From Lachnospiraceae bacterium UBA3845 (GTDB taxonomy: Bacteria; Bacillota; Clostridia; Lachnospirales; Lachnospiraceae): a DNA stretch of 19,365 bases. The DNA lies in assembly GCA_002392705.1 (NCBI GenBank), contig DGHP01000126.1, positions 1 to 19,365 on the forward strand, given 5' to 3'. Every line of letters starts with the position of its first letter. Position 1 is the stretch's first letter. The notes beneath the pieces were generated by a model that had not been told where the DNA came from, did no database searches, and saw nothing but the letters and a program-made list of their open reading frames with translations. A program made the translations under genes and the position numbers. Shown here piece by piece: positions 7,918-14,725 of the stretch.

Positions 7918-7984
7918 GGAAACGCTGATCCAGACCGCTTTCCAGGCTGCCGGAAACCGGCACTGCGGACAGATCAGCGTTTCC
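7918..7984 (-). terminator. Terminator of the flavoprotein reductase gene
   Basis: Perfect 13-base arms (7918-7930 and 7972-7984, GGAAACGCTGATC and its complement) enclose about 41 bases that contain a second hairpin, TGCCGG-AAA-CCGGCA (7948-7962). On the minus strand the stem is followed by TTTTTGGTTTTC. It lies 38 bases past the stop codon of the upstream gene. The long compound stem is larger than a normal terminator. Confidence 0.75.
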
Positions 7985-8021
7985 CTTAATTACTTATGAC
8001 ATGAAAGTCAGCTTCTGCTTC

Positions 8022-10520
8022 TCACTCGTTATCTGCAGTCACTGCCTTGGCAGCGGTACGGCCCGATACGAAGATCTCAACGATCGCGTTTCCGCCGAGG
8101 CGGTTGCCGCCGTGGATTCCGCCGGTGACCTCGCCTGCAGCATACAGTCCGGGGATAATCTCTCCGTCTGTGCTCAGGACGTGGCGTTCGGTATCGACCT
8201 TGATGCCGCCCATGGTGTGATGCGTACTCGGAGCCATCAGACGGATGGTCATCAGTGTATTGTCCAGATCATAGGAATCGACATTGTAGCTGCCGTCCTC
8301 GTTCTGCTCGACATTGCCGATGGTGCGGGAAGCGATTGCCTTGCCCACATCCGGGAAGTCACTGCCGGTCATGACAGCCATGTCATAATCGCGGATCGTC
8401 TGGATGACGACTTCCGGATCAGCCTCAATACCGAGCTTCTCGAACAGCTCCGGAAGTTCGGCGATGGTGCGTCTGTAGTAGCGGCCTTCGTAATCGCCGT
8501 CGGCCAGCTGCATCGGAGCCGGCATCATCTGCTCTGCGTTGTAGAACTCAAGGAAGACACCCTTGGTGCCGTTCACTTCGATACCGTTCTTAAACTCAGC
8601 CAGGGACAGAACGTCACGCTCGGAACCTTCGTCCACGAACCTGTGACCGGTGGTCGGATTGATCCAGCAGGCGTAGTTGCCGCCGCCGAATGCGAGGTTG
8701 CCGTTGTCGACCCAGGAGATCGGCATCAGCTGCGTGAAGCCGAGGCCTGTGGTGTCAGCGCCGACTTCTTCTGCCATCACGATACCGTCGCCCTGCTGGG
8801 AGCTGCGGTTCGTGGTCTTGGTCGACTTGGACAGATATTCTTCTGACCAGTAGATGTTGTAATCCAGAACCATGTCGATGTTGGCCGCAAATCCGCCGGT
8901 GCAGAGGATCACGCCCTTGGTCGCATGCGCCGTCACTTCAGTTCCGTCATACATCATCGCCTTGACGCCGGTCACGCGGCCGTCTTCTTCGATCAGCCCG
9001 GTCGCGGTGGTGCGGGTCATAACCTTGTTGGCTTCATTGGCCTGCAGGAAGGAAGTCATCGGAGCCATGAAATAGGTGCCCCAGCGTCCGCCGTACTCTT
9101 CGGTCTCGCCGTCGCCGTCCGTATCCACATTCGCGCCGATGAATTCATTCTCTCTGTACCACAGAGCCCCGATCAGGGTCGGCTGGGTATCTTCGATAAA
9201 GGTGGCGCCCATGGATTCCAGCCACGGCTTCAGATCCTGGCCGTCCTCGATGAACTGCTTGACCAGATCCACGTCTCCGTAGATCCATTCGCTCTTGTCC
9301 GCGCTCTGGCGCAGTCCGCCGTAATAGGTCTGGAAGATATGCAGATTCAGGGTGGAGAACAGGGTCAGCTGATTCTCGGGAGTTCCCGCGTCAAGCTGCG
9401 GCTGTGCCCAGTCAAGATAGGTCTGAATCTCTTCCTTCAGAGCCTGGAGGGTCGGCAGATAATCTTCATGCACGCCGTGCTTTGACAGCTCCGCCGCGTC
9501 GCCCGCCACGAATTCATTCTCTACATAGAATTCCTCATCGAAGGGCTCCTCGCTCCAGTTCAGGATCATCTTGAGCTCGTCGATGCAGCCCTGTACGGAC
9601 TTCACCTTGTTGTAGGTCTGGCCGTCGAATCCCACGCCAGTCTCAGCATCCGGATCCTCCGGATCCCATACCAGGTAGGGCATAACGGACTGATACTGTC
9701 CGCCGGAAACCAGGGTATTGCCGCCAACTTCCGCGTTCTTCTCGATCAGGAGAACCGTATTGCCGTCCTGGGCTGCCTGAGCTGCCGCAGCGATACCTGC
9801 TCCGCCGCCGCCGACGATGACCACGTCATAGGTCTCTTCGATCGGATCCTGGGCTTCGACTTCCACAGTATTCTTCTTGAAAGCGTCCAGATTGGTGCAG
9901 CCTGCCTGCTCCGCCGCGTCGTTGACTGCTTCGCGGATCGCTCTGGTCGTGAAGGTGGCGCCGCTCAGTCCGTCAACGCCGGTTCCGTTGGCTTCGATCA
10001 TGGCCGGAATCACGATCTCATAAGCCGGAGTTCCTACATGTGCAGTCTCAGCGCTCTCTGTTACAGTTACGTCCGTCAGCGCGTCCGCACTGAAGGTGAC
10101 GCCGAAGGTGACAGGGCCGTTGTAGCCGTCTGTCGTCGCGGTATAGGTTCCTTCCGTGAAGCTGATCGGCGCGTCAGCATCGCCGGCCTCACCGGATGCC
10201 TGCGCGATCAGGTCCGCCACAGCCTCGGCAACAGCCTGGGAGCTGACAGTCGCGCCTGCGACTCCGTCGATCTCCGCACTCTGCGCTTCCAGAATCTGTT
10301 TCTGGACCTCGTCCGCGATCTCCGCTCCGATCCCGGCTGTCTCTCCGCTGACGTCAACGCTGACGTCCGTGATGCCGGACTCGTCAAAGGTCGCCGTTAC
10401 GGTAACCGGTCCGTCCATGCCCTGTGCGGAAGCGGTATACTCGCCCGCTTCAAAAGCGAAAGCCGAGAACGGCATCGCTGCCAGGGAGAGCGACAGCAGC
10501 AGTGTTGAAACTTTTCTCAT
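8022..10520 (-). CDS. Exported flavoprotein reductase with two FMN-binding domains and a fumarate-reductase-like FAD domain
   Basis: An 832-residue protein, probably a terminal reductase of anaerobic respiration acting outside the cytoplasm. A signal peptide (1-22, SAFA end) has no lipobox. Two FMN_bind domains follow (about 25-108 and 120-205), each with the threonine site for covalent FMN attachment by ApbE: DGVAGAT (Thr91) and DGLSGAT (Thr189). The FAD_binding_2 part starts at 230 with GGGGAG (237-242) and VGGNTLVSGG, and ends with THHTMGG (766-772) and GGNRLGGNA (804-812). Compared with Shewanella fumarate reductase, the catalytic Arg of RFVDEGSERD (Arg635), the HH pair and Arg807 are kept. 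The His that binds the far carboxylate of fumarate aligns with Met599 (QLMP), and the partner Thr seems lost, so fumarate is an unlikely substrate. The ribosome site AAGGAGGG is good. It stands alone between its own promoter and terminator; no ApbE or quinol oxidase gene is present. Confidence 0.88.
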   Translation of the reverse strand: MRKVSTLLLSLSLAAMPFSAFAFEAGEYTASAQGMDGPVTVTATFDESGITDVSVDVSGETAGIGAEIADEVQKQILEAQSAEIDGVAGATVSSQAVAEAVADLIAQASGEAGDADAPISFTEGTYTATTDGYNGPVTFGVTFSADALTDVTVTESAETAHVGTPAYEIVIPAMIEANGTGVDGLSGATFTTRAIREAVNDAAEQAGCTNLDAFKKNTVEVEAQDPIEETYDVVIVGGGGAGIAAAAQAAQDGNTVLLIEKNAEVGGNTLVSGGQYQSVMPYLVWDPEDPDAETGVGFDGQTYNKVKSVQGCIDELKMILNWSEEPFDEEFYVENEFVAGDAAELSKHGVHEDYLPTLQALKEEIQTYLDWAQPQLDAGTPENQLTLFSTLNLHIFQTYYGGLRQSADKSEWIYGDVDLVKQFIEDGQDLKPWLESMGATFIEDTQPTLIGALWYRENEFIGANVDTDGDGETEEYGGRWGTYFMAPMTSFLQANEANKVMTRTTATGLIEEDGRVTGVKAMMYDGTEVTAHATKGVILCTGGFAANIDMVLDYNIYWSEEYLSKSTKTTNRSSQQGDGIVMAEEVGADTTGLGFTQLMPISWVDNGNLAFGGGNYACWINPTTGHRFVDEGSERDVLSLAEFKNGIEVNGTKGVFLEFYNAEQMMPAPMQLADGDYEGRYYRRTIAELPELFEKLGIEADPEVVIQTIRDYDMAVMTGSDFPDVGKAIASRTIGNVEQNEDGSYNVDSYDLDNTLMTIRLMAPSTHHTMGGIKVDTERHVLSTDGEIIPGLYAAGEVTGGIHGGNRLGGNAIVEIFVSGRTAAKAVTADNE

Positions 10521-10615
10521 CTTATCCCTCCTTGCTGAATGAAATAATAATGATGTGTGATGAGTTACCGCGGCAGCCCGCCGTCACGCTCTTTCAAAAC
10601 AGGTCCGCCGCTAAA

Positions 10616-10635
10616 AAGTCTCCCGGAGGAGACTT
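10616..10635 (-). promoter_or_regulatory. Start-proximal hairpin with T-run in the flavoprotein leader
   Basis: Eight-base arms (10616-10623 and 10628-10635, AAGTCTCC type) with a four-base loop are followed on the minus strand by TTTTTAG. The hairpin starts within a few bases of the predicted transcription start. It looks like an intrinsic terminator, but could be a 5'-end stabilising stem, an operator, or a terminator for read-through from the nucleoside hydrolase gene. Confidence 0.5.
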
Positions 10636-10644
10636 GTTTAAAAG

Positions 10645-10672
10645 ATTATAACACGGGAACGCTTCCTGTAAA
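10645..10672 (-). promoter_or_regulatory. Extended -10 promoter of the flavoprotein gene
   Basis: On the minus strand a perfect TATAAT (10645-10650) with the extended TGn element (10651-10653) is preceded after 16 bases by TTTACA (10667-10672), a five-of-six -35 box. Start of transcription is expected near 10638, giving a leader of roughly 118 nt. Confidence 0.8.
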
Positions 10673-10725
10673 AGGATCATCTTTCCGGTTTTAACCAAAT
10701 TTCGAAAAGAATCATTCTTCCGGAT

Positions 10726-11667
10726 TCAGATCTTTTCAAGCTTCTCAGCCATATCCCGGAGAATCCGGACATAGGCGTCCCTGTCCATCCCGGTCAGTAC
10801 CCGGACCTTTTCCCCTGCGCGTGCCTCACGGACATAGGTTCTGCCGATCTCCTCCTCTTTTTCTGTCTCACAGAAGAGACTGCAGGGCGCCCAGCGGGCG
10901 ATCTCAGGATGGAGCAGGCAGGCTGCCGTCGCCAGGTCATAGATCACGGTCCCTTTCAGGCCCCAGCCCGTATTCCTCAGTTTCCGGTTCAGCAGAAAGC
11001 GCAGGATCGGCCGCACGAGCAGCTCATTGACCCTGCCTCCGCAGCCGGACAGACCCCGGATGTCCTCCGCTTTCAGCGAAGCGTCATCAAGACCGTCCAG
11101 CCCGCACATGGAGATCGGAATCCCGCTTCGGAACACTTCCTCACAGGCCTCGGGATCCACCCAGATGTTGAATTCCGCCGCGTCCGTGATATTGCCGCCC
11201 GCAGCGCTTCCGCCCATGATGAAGATTTCCCGGACCAGATTCTTCAGGTCCGGATGCAGACGGAGGGCAGTCGCCACATTGGTCAGAGGGCCGAGGGTCA
11301 GAAGAAGCAGTTCACCGGGGAAGCGCTTCGCTTCCACATAGATGCGCTCCCAGGCCGGCAGCTCATCCTCGCGGCTTTCCAGGGTATAGGAGATATCCGC
11401 CAGGCCGTTTCCGCCGTGCACCGTGCTGGTCCTGCCTGCACCGCGTGTAAGGGAGCGGTCCGCGCCCCGGGAAACCGGAACATTCTTCAGTCCCAGAAGG
11501 TCTCTCAGAAAAATGGCATTTTTCAGGGTGTGCTCCAGGGGCACATTTCCCGCCACTGCACAGATGGCTTCAATCTCCGTATCGGGATCGCAGGCGCACA
11601 AGGCGATGGCCAGCGCGTCATCCACTCCCGGATCGGTATCGATCAATATTTTCCTTTTTTCCGTCAT
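10726..11667 (-). CDS. Nucleoside hydrolase family protein (IunH/Rih-like)
   Basis: A 313-residue enzyme expected to cleave a ribonucleoside to base and ribose. The calcium-binding cluster DTDPGVDDA (10-18), VHGGNGL (His84), LGPLTN (125-130) and GNITDAAEFNIWVDPEA (158-174) are characteristic. The start at 11667 is chosen because GGAGG (11676-11680) sits eight bases upstream. An in-frame ATG five codons earlier (11682) overlaps that ribosome site and lacks a good one of its own. One residue is odd: the His-Asp pair near the C-terminus of Rih enzymes, where His is the proton donor to the leaving base, reads Tyr243-Asp244 here (VIYDLATA). DVT after CGLD is also changed. It may thus prefer an unusual nucleoside or use other chemistry. 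It lies downstream of pgcA with a purine repeat between them. Confidence 0.87.
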   Translation of the reverse strand: MTEKRKILIDTDPGVDDALAIALCACDPDTEIEAICAVAGNVPLEHTLKNAIFLRDLLGLKNVPVSRGADRSLTRGAGRTSTVHGGNGLADISYTLESREDELPAWERIYVEAKRFPGELLLLTLGPLTNVATALRLHPDLKNLVREIFIMGGSAAGGNITDAAEFNIWVDPEACEEVFRSGIPISMCGLDGLDDASLKAEDIRGLSGCGGRVNELLVRPILRFLLNRKLRNTGWGLKGTVIYDLATAACLLHPEIARWAPCSLFCETEKEEEIGRTYVREARAGEKVRVLTGMDRDAYVRILRDMAEKLEKI

Positions 11668-11686
11668 CCGCCCGTCCTCCATCTTT

Positions 11687-11770
11687 ATTTTCTCTTCTGT
11701 CTTTTCTCTTCTTGCTCTATTCTTCTGACTTTTCTCTTCTGGCTCTGTTCTTCTGTCTTTTCTCTTCTGT
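11687..11770. repeat. Six-copy 14-bp homopyrimidine/homopurine tandem repeat
   Basis: Six consecutive 14-base units fill this stretch exactly, at 11687, 11701, 11715, 11729, 11743 and 11757, with a consensus close to CTTTTCTCTTCTGT. Two unit types alternate (CTTTTCTCTTCTNN and CTCTNTTCTTCTGN), giving a 28-base higher-order period. Shorter remnants continue to 11790. On the minus strand the units read as purine-rich ACAGAAGAGAAAAG, and they lie directly upstream of the nucleoside hydrolase ribosome site. Confidence 0.9.
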
Positions 11771-11786
11771 CTTCTTCTATCTTTTC

Positions 11787-11813
11787 TCTATACTATATTT
11801 CTTCTTCGTTCAA
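11787..11813 (-). promoter_or_regulatory. Weak candidate promoter upstream of the nucleoside hydrolase
   Basis: TTGAAC (11808-11813) and TATAGA (11787-11792) on the minus strand are spaced by only 15 bases, which is suboptimal. If used, the message would begin inside the purine repeat. Read-through from pgcA is an equally good explanation, since no terminator is visible after pgcA. Confidence 0.25.
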
Positions 11814-11822
11814 TGCACTTCT

Positions 11823-13517
11823 TCACTCCACGGAACTGACGAGATTAAGAACCTCATCGCGGATCGCGGCATTCACGGCCACGGCCTTCTCCCGGCTGTC
11901 CTGCCTTGTGTAGAAATAGAATTTAATCTTCGGCTCCGTTCCGGACGGGCGCACCGCGAACCAGCTTCCATTTTCCAGGAAGAAACGCAGCACATTGGAA
12001 GATGGAATATCCTCATAGCCGTCCTTGTAATCGATCACCTTCGATACTTTGTAACCGGCTACCTCTGCCGGAAGATTATTCCTGAGGCTGACCATCATCC
12101 TGCTGATCCGCTCCGCGCCTTCCAGGCCTTTCAGAATCAGGTTCGGCTCGTCCTCCGCATAGAAGCCGTAGCGCTCATAGAGTTCCTCCAGCACCTGCCA
12201 GAGGGTCTTTCCCATCTTTCTGTAGTAGGCCGCGGCTTCGGCAACCAGCATGCCGGCGCTGATTCCGTCCTTGTCACGGATCTGCGGGCAGGCGGCGTAG
12301 CCGACCGACTCCTCATATCCGAACAGGTACTGATAGCCGTTTTCCTCCAGGAAGGGGATCCGTCCGCAGATATTCTTGAATCCCGTAAGGGCTTCAAACA
12401 TCTTCACGCCGTAAGCTTCCGCCATCTCCGAAGACATGCTGGAAGTCACGATCGACTTGACCATGGCGCCGTTCTTCGGAAGTGTTCCCGCGCTCTTTCT
12501 GCCCTCAAGAATATAATTGACAAGCAGGTATCCGGTCTGGTTGCCGTTCAGGGGCACATACTCACCGTCGTCCCCAAGCAGCTCTATGGCAAAGCGGTCC
12601 GAATCGGGGTCGGTCGCCATCAGGAGTTCCGCGCCTACTTTATGTCCGAGTTCTTCAGACATCTTAAATGCCGCGGGCGATTCCGGGTTCGGGTAGCCGA
12701 CCGTGGTGAAATCCGGGTCCGGCAGCTCCTGCTCCTTTACAATATGGAAATTCGTAAATCCGCGGTCCTTCATCATGGTGCGGAAAGGAATGGAACCTGC
12801 CCCGTTCAGCGGCGTATAGACGATCGGGATATCCAGGCTCAGCTCGTCGCCGGAATGAATGGACAGAGACTCTACCGCGTCAAGGTACATGCGGTCATAT
12901 TCCTCCCCCAGCATGACGATCCTGCCGTCGGCAAGGGCCGCTTCATAGTCCCCGCGCTTTACATCGTCAAAATAGTCAAGGGCCATGATCTTCTGCGTCA
13001 TTCCGTCCGCAATCTGCGCGCTCACCTGGCATCCATCCTCCCAGTAAGCCTTGTAGCCGTTGTACTCCTTCGGGTTATGGGAGGCCGTGATATTGATGCC
13101 CGACACCGTGCCGAGCACACGGATCAGATAGGCAAGCTCCGGGGTCGGTCTCAGATCCGGAAATACATAAACCCGTATTCCGGCCTCTGCCAGAATGCCT
13201 GCTGCCAGATGGGAAAACTCCTTCGAAAAATGGCGCGGATCGTGGGCAATCACGACGCCTTTCTTTTTTGCATCCTCGCCCTTTTCACAGATAAAATCAG
13301 CGATTCCCTGTGTCGCGCGCCCGACCGTATAAACATTCATGCAGTTGGTACCGGCCCCCAGGATTCCTCTCAGGCCTGCCGTCCCGAACGTCAGGTCGTT
13401 GACGAACTTCTCCTTCATGAGCGCTTCGTCCCCCTCAAGAGAGACCAGTTCTTCATGCAGGGGATCCTCCGCGGGAACCTTCTCAAGCCACATCTGATAC
13501 TTTTCTCTGTAATTCAT
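11823..13517 (-). CDS. pgcA: Phosphoglucomutase/phosphomannomutase family enzyme, PgcA/PGM2 type
   Basis: A 564-residue alpha-D-phosphohexomutase of full length, which shifts phosphate between C1 and C6 (or C5) of a sugar through a phosphoserine. All four functional loops are present: TASHNPKEYNGYK with catalytic Ser146, metal loop DPDSDR (303-308), sugar-recognition GYEESVG (400-406) and phosphate loop RPSGTEPK (523-530). The start at 13517 is chosen because GGAGGAGGG lies just upstream; a longer frame to a TTG at 13544 would translate through that ribosome site. In Bacillus the homologue feeds glucose-1-phosphate to cell-wall and glycolipid synthesis. The closest human relative, PGM2, is mainly a phosphopentomutase. 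With deoD, a nucleoside hydrolase and a nucleoside importer nearby, that activity should be considered. Confidence 0.93.
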   Translation of the reverse strand: MNYREKYQMWLEKVPAEDPLHEELVSLEGDEALMKEKFVNDLTFGTAGLRGILGAGTNCMNVYTVGRATQGIADFICEKGEDAKKKGVVIAHDPRHFSKEFSHLAAGILAEAGIRVYVFPDLRPTPELAYLIRVLGTVSGINITASHNPKEYNGYKAYWEDGCQVSAQIADGMTQKIMALDYFDDVKRGDYEAALADGRIVMLGEEYDRMYLDAVESLSIHSGDELSLDIPIVYTPLNGAGSIPFRTMMKDRGFTNFHIVKEQELPDPDFTTVGYPNPESPAAFKMSEELGHKVGAELLMATDPDSDRFAIELLGDDGEYVPLNGNQTGYLLVNYILEGRKSAGTLPKNGAMVKSIVTSSMSSEMAEAYGVKMFEALTGFKNICGRIPFLEENGYQYLFGYEESVGYAACPQIRDKDGISAGMLVAEAAAYYRKMGKTLWQVLEELYERYGFYAEDEPNLILKGLEGAERISRMMVSLRNNLPAEVAGYKVSKVIDYKDGYEDIPSSNVLRFFLENGSWFAVRPSGTEPKIKFYFYTRQDSREKAVAVNAAIRDEVLNLVSSVE

Positions 13518-13629
13518 AATTCTCCCTCCTCCTTTTTCAAACAACGGGTAACTCGATCCGGTGTCCCGGCTGAAACGAAAGGGGACGGTACCCGCAGTTG
13601 CTTAAAACCGCAGGCAGCCGCCCCGAATA

Positions 13630-13650
13630 AAGCCTGACCGGTTCAGGCTT
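13630..13650 (-). terminator. Hairpin overlapping the fruK stop codon
   Basis: Eight-base perfect arms (13630-13637 and 13643-13650, AAGCCTGA type) with a five-base loop are followed on the minus strand by TATTCG, a short T-tract. The fruK stop TGA (13643-13645) lies inside the stem, so translating ribosomes would interfere with its folding. It is probably a weak terminator or attenuator before pgcA. The remaining 100 bases before pgcA can form a further GGGGCGG/CCGTCCCC stem. Confidence 0.5.
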
Positions 13651-14575
13651 CTGTTATATCGATCTGGAAATCGGTGGTGCGCATCAGGCGCCCCACTTCC
13701 CTCCCGTCCGGAACCACAAGGCTGAACGAGCTCGCCGCTCCCGCACAGAGGCCTTTCTTGAAAGCGTTCAGATAATCCCCGTCCGAGCCGAGATAACCGG
13801 CCAGAAATCCCGCCACCATGGCGTCTCCCGCGCCCACGGTGCTGACAACATCGCCCTGAAGGGCGGGGGAACTGTAAATCAGCCCGTTCTCGGCCAGAAG
13901 GACTGCTCCGTCCGCTCCGAGACTCACCAGAACATTGCGCGCTCCTTTTTCCATCAGCTTCCTGGCATAGGGGACCACATCTTCCCTGCTCTTAAGCTGT
14001 ACGCCGAAAATGTCGCCAAGCTCATCCCTGTTGGGCTTGATCAGGAAAGGCTTATACTTCAGTGTGTCCGTAAGAGCCTCCTGCTCCGCGTCTACAATCA
14101 CATTCAGTCTGCGGTTCTCCAGCATCATGAGCACCTGCTCGTACATATTGGAGGGAAGGGAATCCGGAATATGTCCCGCCAGGACAAGAAAATCCCCGTC
14201 CACCAGGCATCTGAGCCGGGCATAGAGAGTGCCGATATCCTCCGGCGTCACCCGGGCTCCCTGTCCGTTGATCGCAGTTTCCTCATCCGAGAGAATCTTC
14301 ATATTGATGCGGGACATCCCCTGCTCGACCGAGATAAAGTTGCACTCCACCCCATAGCCGCGAAGAAGGCGGCGGATCTCCGCCCCCGTAAAGCCGGCCG
14401 TAAATCCGAGCGCAGTATTCTCGAAGCCCAGCCGCTTGAGAGTAAGAGAAACATTGATTCCCTTGCCGCCCGGATAGATCGTCTCCGAAGTCGTACGGTT
14501 GATGCTTCCTGTTCTGAAATGTTCCACCCCGACAATGTAATCCAGAGTCGGGCTGAATGTAACCGTATAGATCAA
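13643..14575 (-). CDS. fruK: 1-phosphofructokinase family sugar kinase (PfkB; FruK/LacC-like)
   Basis: A 310-residue PfkB-family kinase, predicted to phosphorylate fructose-1-phosphate (or tagatose-6-phosphate) with ATP to a bisphosphate for glycolysis. GGKGIN (36-41) is PfkB signature 1. LIKPNRDEL (178-186) is typical of FruK/LacC, and STVGAGDAM (245-253) carries the catalytic base Asp251. The N-terminal MIYTVTFSPTLDY has Ser where the subfamily usually has Asn (TLNPALD). Translation begins with TTG at 14575: GGGAGG at 14581-14586 sits five bases upstream and no ATG is near. No PTS gene or DeoR/FruR regulator adjoins it, unlike classic fru operons, so the source of its substrate is not evident. 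It precedes pgcA by 125 bases, suggesting a sugar-phosphate cluster. Confidence 0.85.
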   Translation of the reverse strand: MIYTVTFSPTLDYIVGVEHFRTGSINRTTSETIYPGGKGINVSLTLKRLGFENTALGFTAGFTGAEIRRLLRGYGVECNFISVEQGMSRINMKILSDEETAINGQGARVTPEDIGTLYARLRCLVDGDFLVLAGHIPDSLPSNMYEQVLMMLENRRLNVIVDAEQEALTDTLKYKPFLIKPNRDELGDIFGVQLKSREDVVPYARKLMEKGARNVLVSLGADGAVLLAENGLIYSSPALQGDVVSTVGAGDAMVAGFLAGYLGSDGDYLNAFKKGLCAGAASSFSLVVPDGREVGRLMRTTDFQIDITEA

Positions 14576-14725
14576 ATCTGCCTCCCACTAATCCATCTGC
14601 CTTACTCTTTCGCAATTCTATGATGTCAATCTCCCGGATGCAGCGTGCAGAACTCATGTAAGACAAAACCCTGATTTCGAATATCTGCTTTGAATATACA
14701 CCATTTCACAGGAAAAATGAATATA

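Larger units (their letters stand above)
7632..8021. other. Intergenic region between the flavoprotein gene and nupN
   Basis: This 390-base gap carries the nupN leader and promoter (7632-7791), then the terminator of the flavoprotein (7918-7984). The nupN leader of about 125 nt holds a hairpin (7670-7690, GTCG loop) and an inverted repeat GCAAAT/ATTTGC (7718-7737). Between promoter and terminator is another inverted repeat, CGGCACA/TGTGCCG (about 7873-7903). I could not recognise a purine riboswitch or any other known RNA class, and no protein-like frame is present. Confidence 0.55.

Noticed and set aside
11687..11770. 14-bp units as a CRISPR-like array
   Set aside because: Units are contiguous without spacers, too short, and there are no cas genes.
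11712..13637. 641-codon open frame on the plus strand opposite pgcA
   Set aside because: It is antisense to a gene with all family motifs. Its composition (rich in His, Arg, Gln, no recognisable domain) is what the reverse of a GC-rich gene gives, and it has no good ribosome site.
14576..14725. Regulatory repeats before fruK (two copies of TGAATATAC, 27 bases apart, and a TTGACA)
   Set aside because: The TTGACA has no fitting -10 box, and two short AT-rich copies in an AT-rich gap may be chance.
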